Under the pieces are notes generated by a model. The model did not search any database. It worked only from the letters and a program-made list of their open reading frames with translations, and was not told the origin of the DNA. From an uncultured Eubacteriales bacterium (GTDB taxonomy: Bacteria; Bacillota; Clostridia; Oscillospirales; Oscillospiraceae), in NCBI GenBank assembly GCA_900319275.1, contig ONNS01000011.1:1448-54473 (forward strand): a DNA stretch of 53,026 bases, read 5' to 3'. Made by a program: the position numbers and the translations under genes. The stretch's first letter is position 1; every line of letters starts with the position of its first letter. Shown here in pieces: positions 51,918 to 53,026 of this stretch.

Positions 51918-53026
51918 ATGTGTACAGAGATAAAATCCAGTGTATTGAGAGCGAAACCCCTGCGCGTCGGACTCGTTTTGACGATCCTGATGGCCATCTG
52001 TTGTGCGGCGCTGAGTTTTCGCTTCCTCGGAAATCCCCGCATCGACCAATCGCATATGTACCATGTCGGCATGGACGTTCTGGGCGTGTGTGTCTGTGCG
52101 GTACTGTATTACGGCTGCATGTGGCAGGCGGAGGAAACTTCACGCAGCTTTATTGCCCTGGTCATTCTGACAAGCCTGGGCTTTTTCTGCAATGAAGTCA
52201 TCTGGTTCGTCGCAGAAACACCGGAGTTGCGGTTTGTGCTGCTCGTCTGCTGGGAACTTTCCAAGTTTCTCAACCTCGCCATGATCTATCTCTTCTTCCG
52301 CTACGTGTACGCAACACTGGCGTTCGAAGGAAAACTCGCGCGCTTTGCCGATAAACTATCACCGATCCTGTTCTGGATCTCGATATTGATCGTGCTGATC
52401 AGTTTATTCACCCCCTTTACCTTCTCGGTAAATGAGGCCGGCGTGTACGCCAAGACGAGTTGGGGCTGGCTCGAGGACATCTATCTGGTGGTTCTGGCGA
52501 GCATCGCCGCCGTGCTGATCGTGCGCTGTGGCAGCCCGCTGCGCCAGAAGACGGCTGCGCTCTCGTTCATTCTGATCCCGATTATGGTATATTTGCTCAC
52601 CGGCGGCGCCGACGGCTATGCCACGCAGTATGGGTCTGTGCTGCTGTCCCTGATCTTGATGTACTGCATACTGTTCAACGACAGGAGCAGCAAACTGGCT
52701 GCGACGCAGTCCGAGTTGAAAATGGCCAATCAGATCCAGGCTTCCATACTCCCGAGCATTTTCCCGCCTTTTCCGGATCGACCGGATTTCGACGTGTATG
52801 CGAGCATGGACCCAGCCAAGGAAGTTGGGGGAGATTTCTATGACTTCTTTCTGATTGATGAAACGCACTTGGGTATCGTGATGGCGGACGTCTCCGGTAA
52901 AGGTGTGCCTGCGGCGCTCTTTATGATGATCTCCAAAATTCTGGTGCAAAACTATGCCTTGACCGGCTACAGCCCTGCGCAGGTACTGCAGGCAGTTAAT
53001 AAACAGATCTGTTCCAACAACCGCGA
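51918..53026 (+). CDS. Membrane SpoIIE/RsbU-type PP2C phosphatase (partial)
   Basis: 369 codons are seen before the window ends; the C-terminus is missing. The ATG at 51918 follows AGGAAG. Residues 15-253 hold about eight hydrophobic segments. A short coiled coil (QSELKMANQIQASILPS) connects to the phosphatase domain: MDPAKEVGGDFYDFF near residue 300 and MADVSGKGVPAALFM near 323 give the metal-binding acids of PPM phosphatases. The probable substrate is the phosphorylated STAS protein encoded just upstream. Its membrane part resembles that of the histidine kinase at 47810. Confidence 0.9.
   Translation, partial: MCTEIKSSVLRAKPLRVGLVLTILMAICCAALSFRFLGNPRIDQSHMYHVGMDVLGVCVCAVLYYGCMWQAEETSRSFIALVILTSLGFFCNEVIWFVAETPELRFVLLVCWELSKFLNLAMIYLFFRYVYATLAFEGKLARFADKLSPILFWISILIVLISLFTPFTFSVNEAGVYAKTSWGWLEDIYLVVLASIAAVLIVRCGSPLRQKTAALSFILIPIMVYLLTGGADGYATQYGSVLLSLILMYCILFNDRSSKLAATQSELKMANQIQASILPSIFPPFPDRPDFDVYASMDPAKEVGGDFYDFFLIDETHLGIVMADVSGKGVPAALFMMISKILVQNYALTGYSPAQVLQAVNKQICSNNR

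Noticed and set aside
1..53026. tRNA, rRNA, CRISPR, prophage or insertion sequence
   Set aside because: No cloverleaf with a T-loop, no regular direct-repeat array, and no transposase, integrase or phage structural protein among the frames.

Overview
The window reads as chromosome from a Gram-positive, spore-forming Clostridia, most likely of the Oscillospiraceae/Ruminococcaceae type. This is inferred from the gene set (sipL-type DUF3794+LysM protein, remA, cdaA-cdaR, pknB-prpC with PASTA domains, class III fructose bisphosphatase, a T-box before tyrS) and from GC-rich codon use. No species can be named from the sequence alone. No tRNA, rRNA, CRISPR array, prophage or insertion sequence was seen.

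Layout. 1-4018: end of dxs, then tlyA, nadK, argR and recN in one tight operon. 4015-5596: tyrosine T-box leader and tyrS. 5661-7603 (minus): xpaC-telA, divergent from rpe-recR and rnj (RNase J) at 7747-10786. 10866-12409: uxaC with its own promoter and direct repeats. 12516-15688: rplU-rpmA, obg and a YdcF-type membrane protein. 15728-17746 (minus): fbp, class III. 17944-20537: a P-type-ATPase-like protein that lacks all the key catalytic motifs, overlapped by a HAD hydrolase gene. 20732-28749: uvrA, recD2, comF, mreB, ispD, ispF. 28873-30232: DUF3343 protein and a cysteine-desulfurase-like enzyme. 30352-44754: a long housekeeping series, cdaA-cdaR-rseC-yicC-remA-gmk-rpoZ-priA-def-fmt-rsmB-rlmN-prpC-pknB-rsgA. 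44823-47417: a small membrane protein, sipL and yebC. 47724-53026: a signalling block of a 7-TM histidine kinase, a response regulator with an AfsR/SARP-like output domain, an acidic lipoprotein, a STAS protein and a membrane SpoIIE-type phosphatase cut by the window end.

How they work together. Much of the window is core information processing: ribosome parts and ribosome GTPases (rplU, rpmA, obg, rsgA), rRNA methylation (tlyA, rsmB, rlmN), N-terminal Met processing (def, fmt), and repair (recN, recR, uvrA, recD2, priA). dxs, ispD and ispF are three steps of the MEP isoprenoid pathway. The last 5 kb looks like an accessory sensory system.

Main points of interest: (1) the P-type ATPase homologue with Ser in place of the phosphorylated Asp; (2) arrays of perfect short hairpins between def and fmt and between rpoZ and priA, the latter where coaBC sits in Bacillus; (3) a frameshift in fmt; (4) what looks like one 7-TM sensor module joined to two different outputs, a kinase and a phosphatase; (5) an L27 without the cleavable extension and no prp gene between rplU and rpmA. 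All assignments come from reading motifs by eye; no database search or folding program was run.
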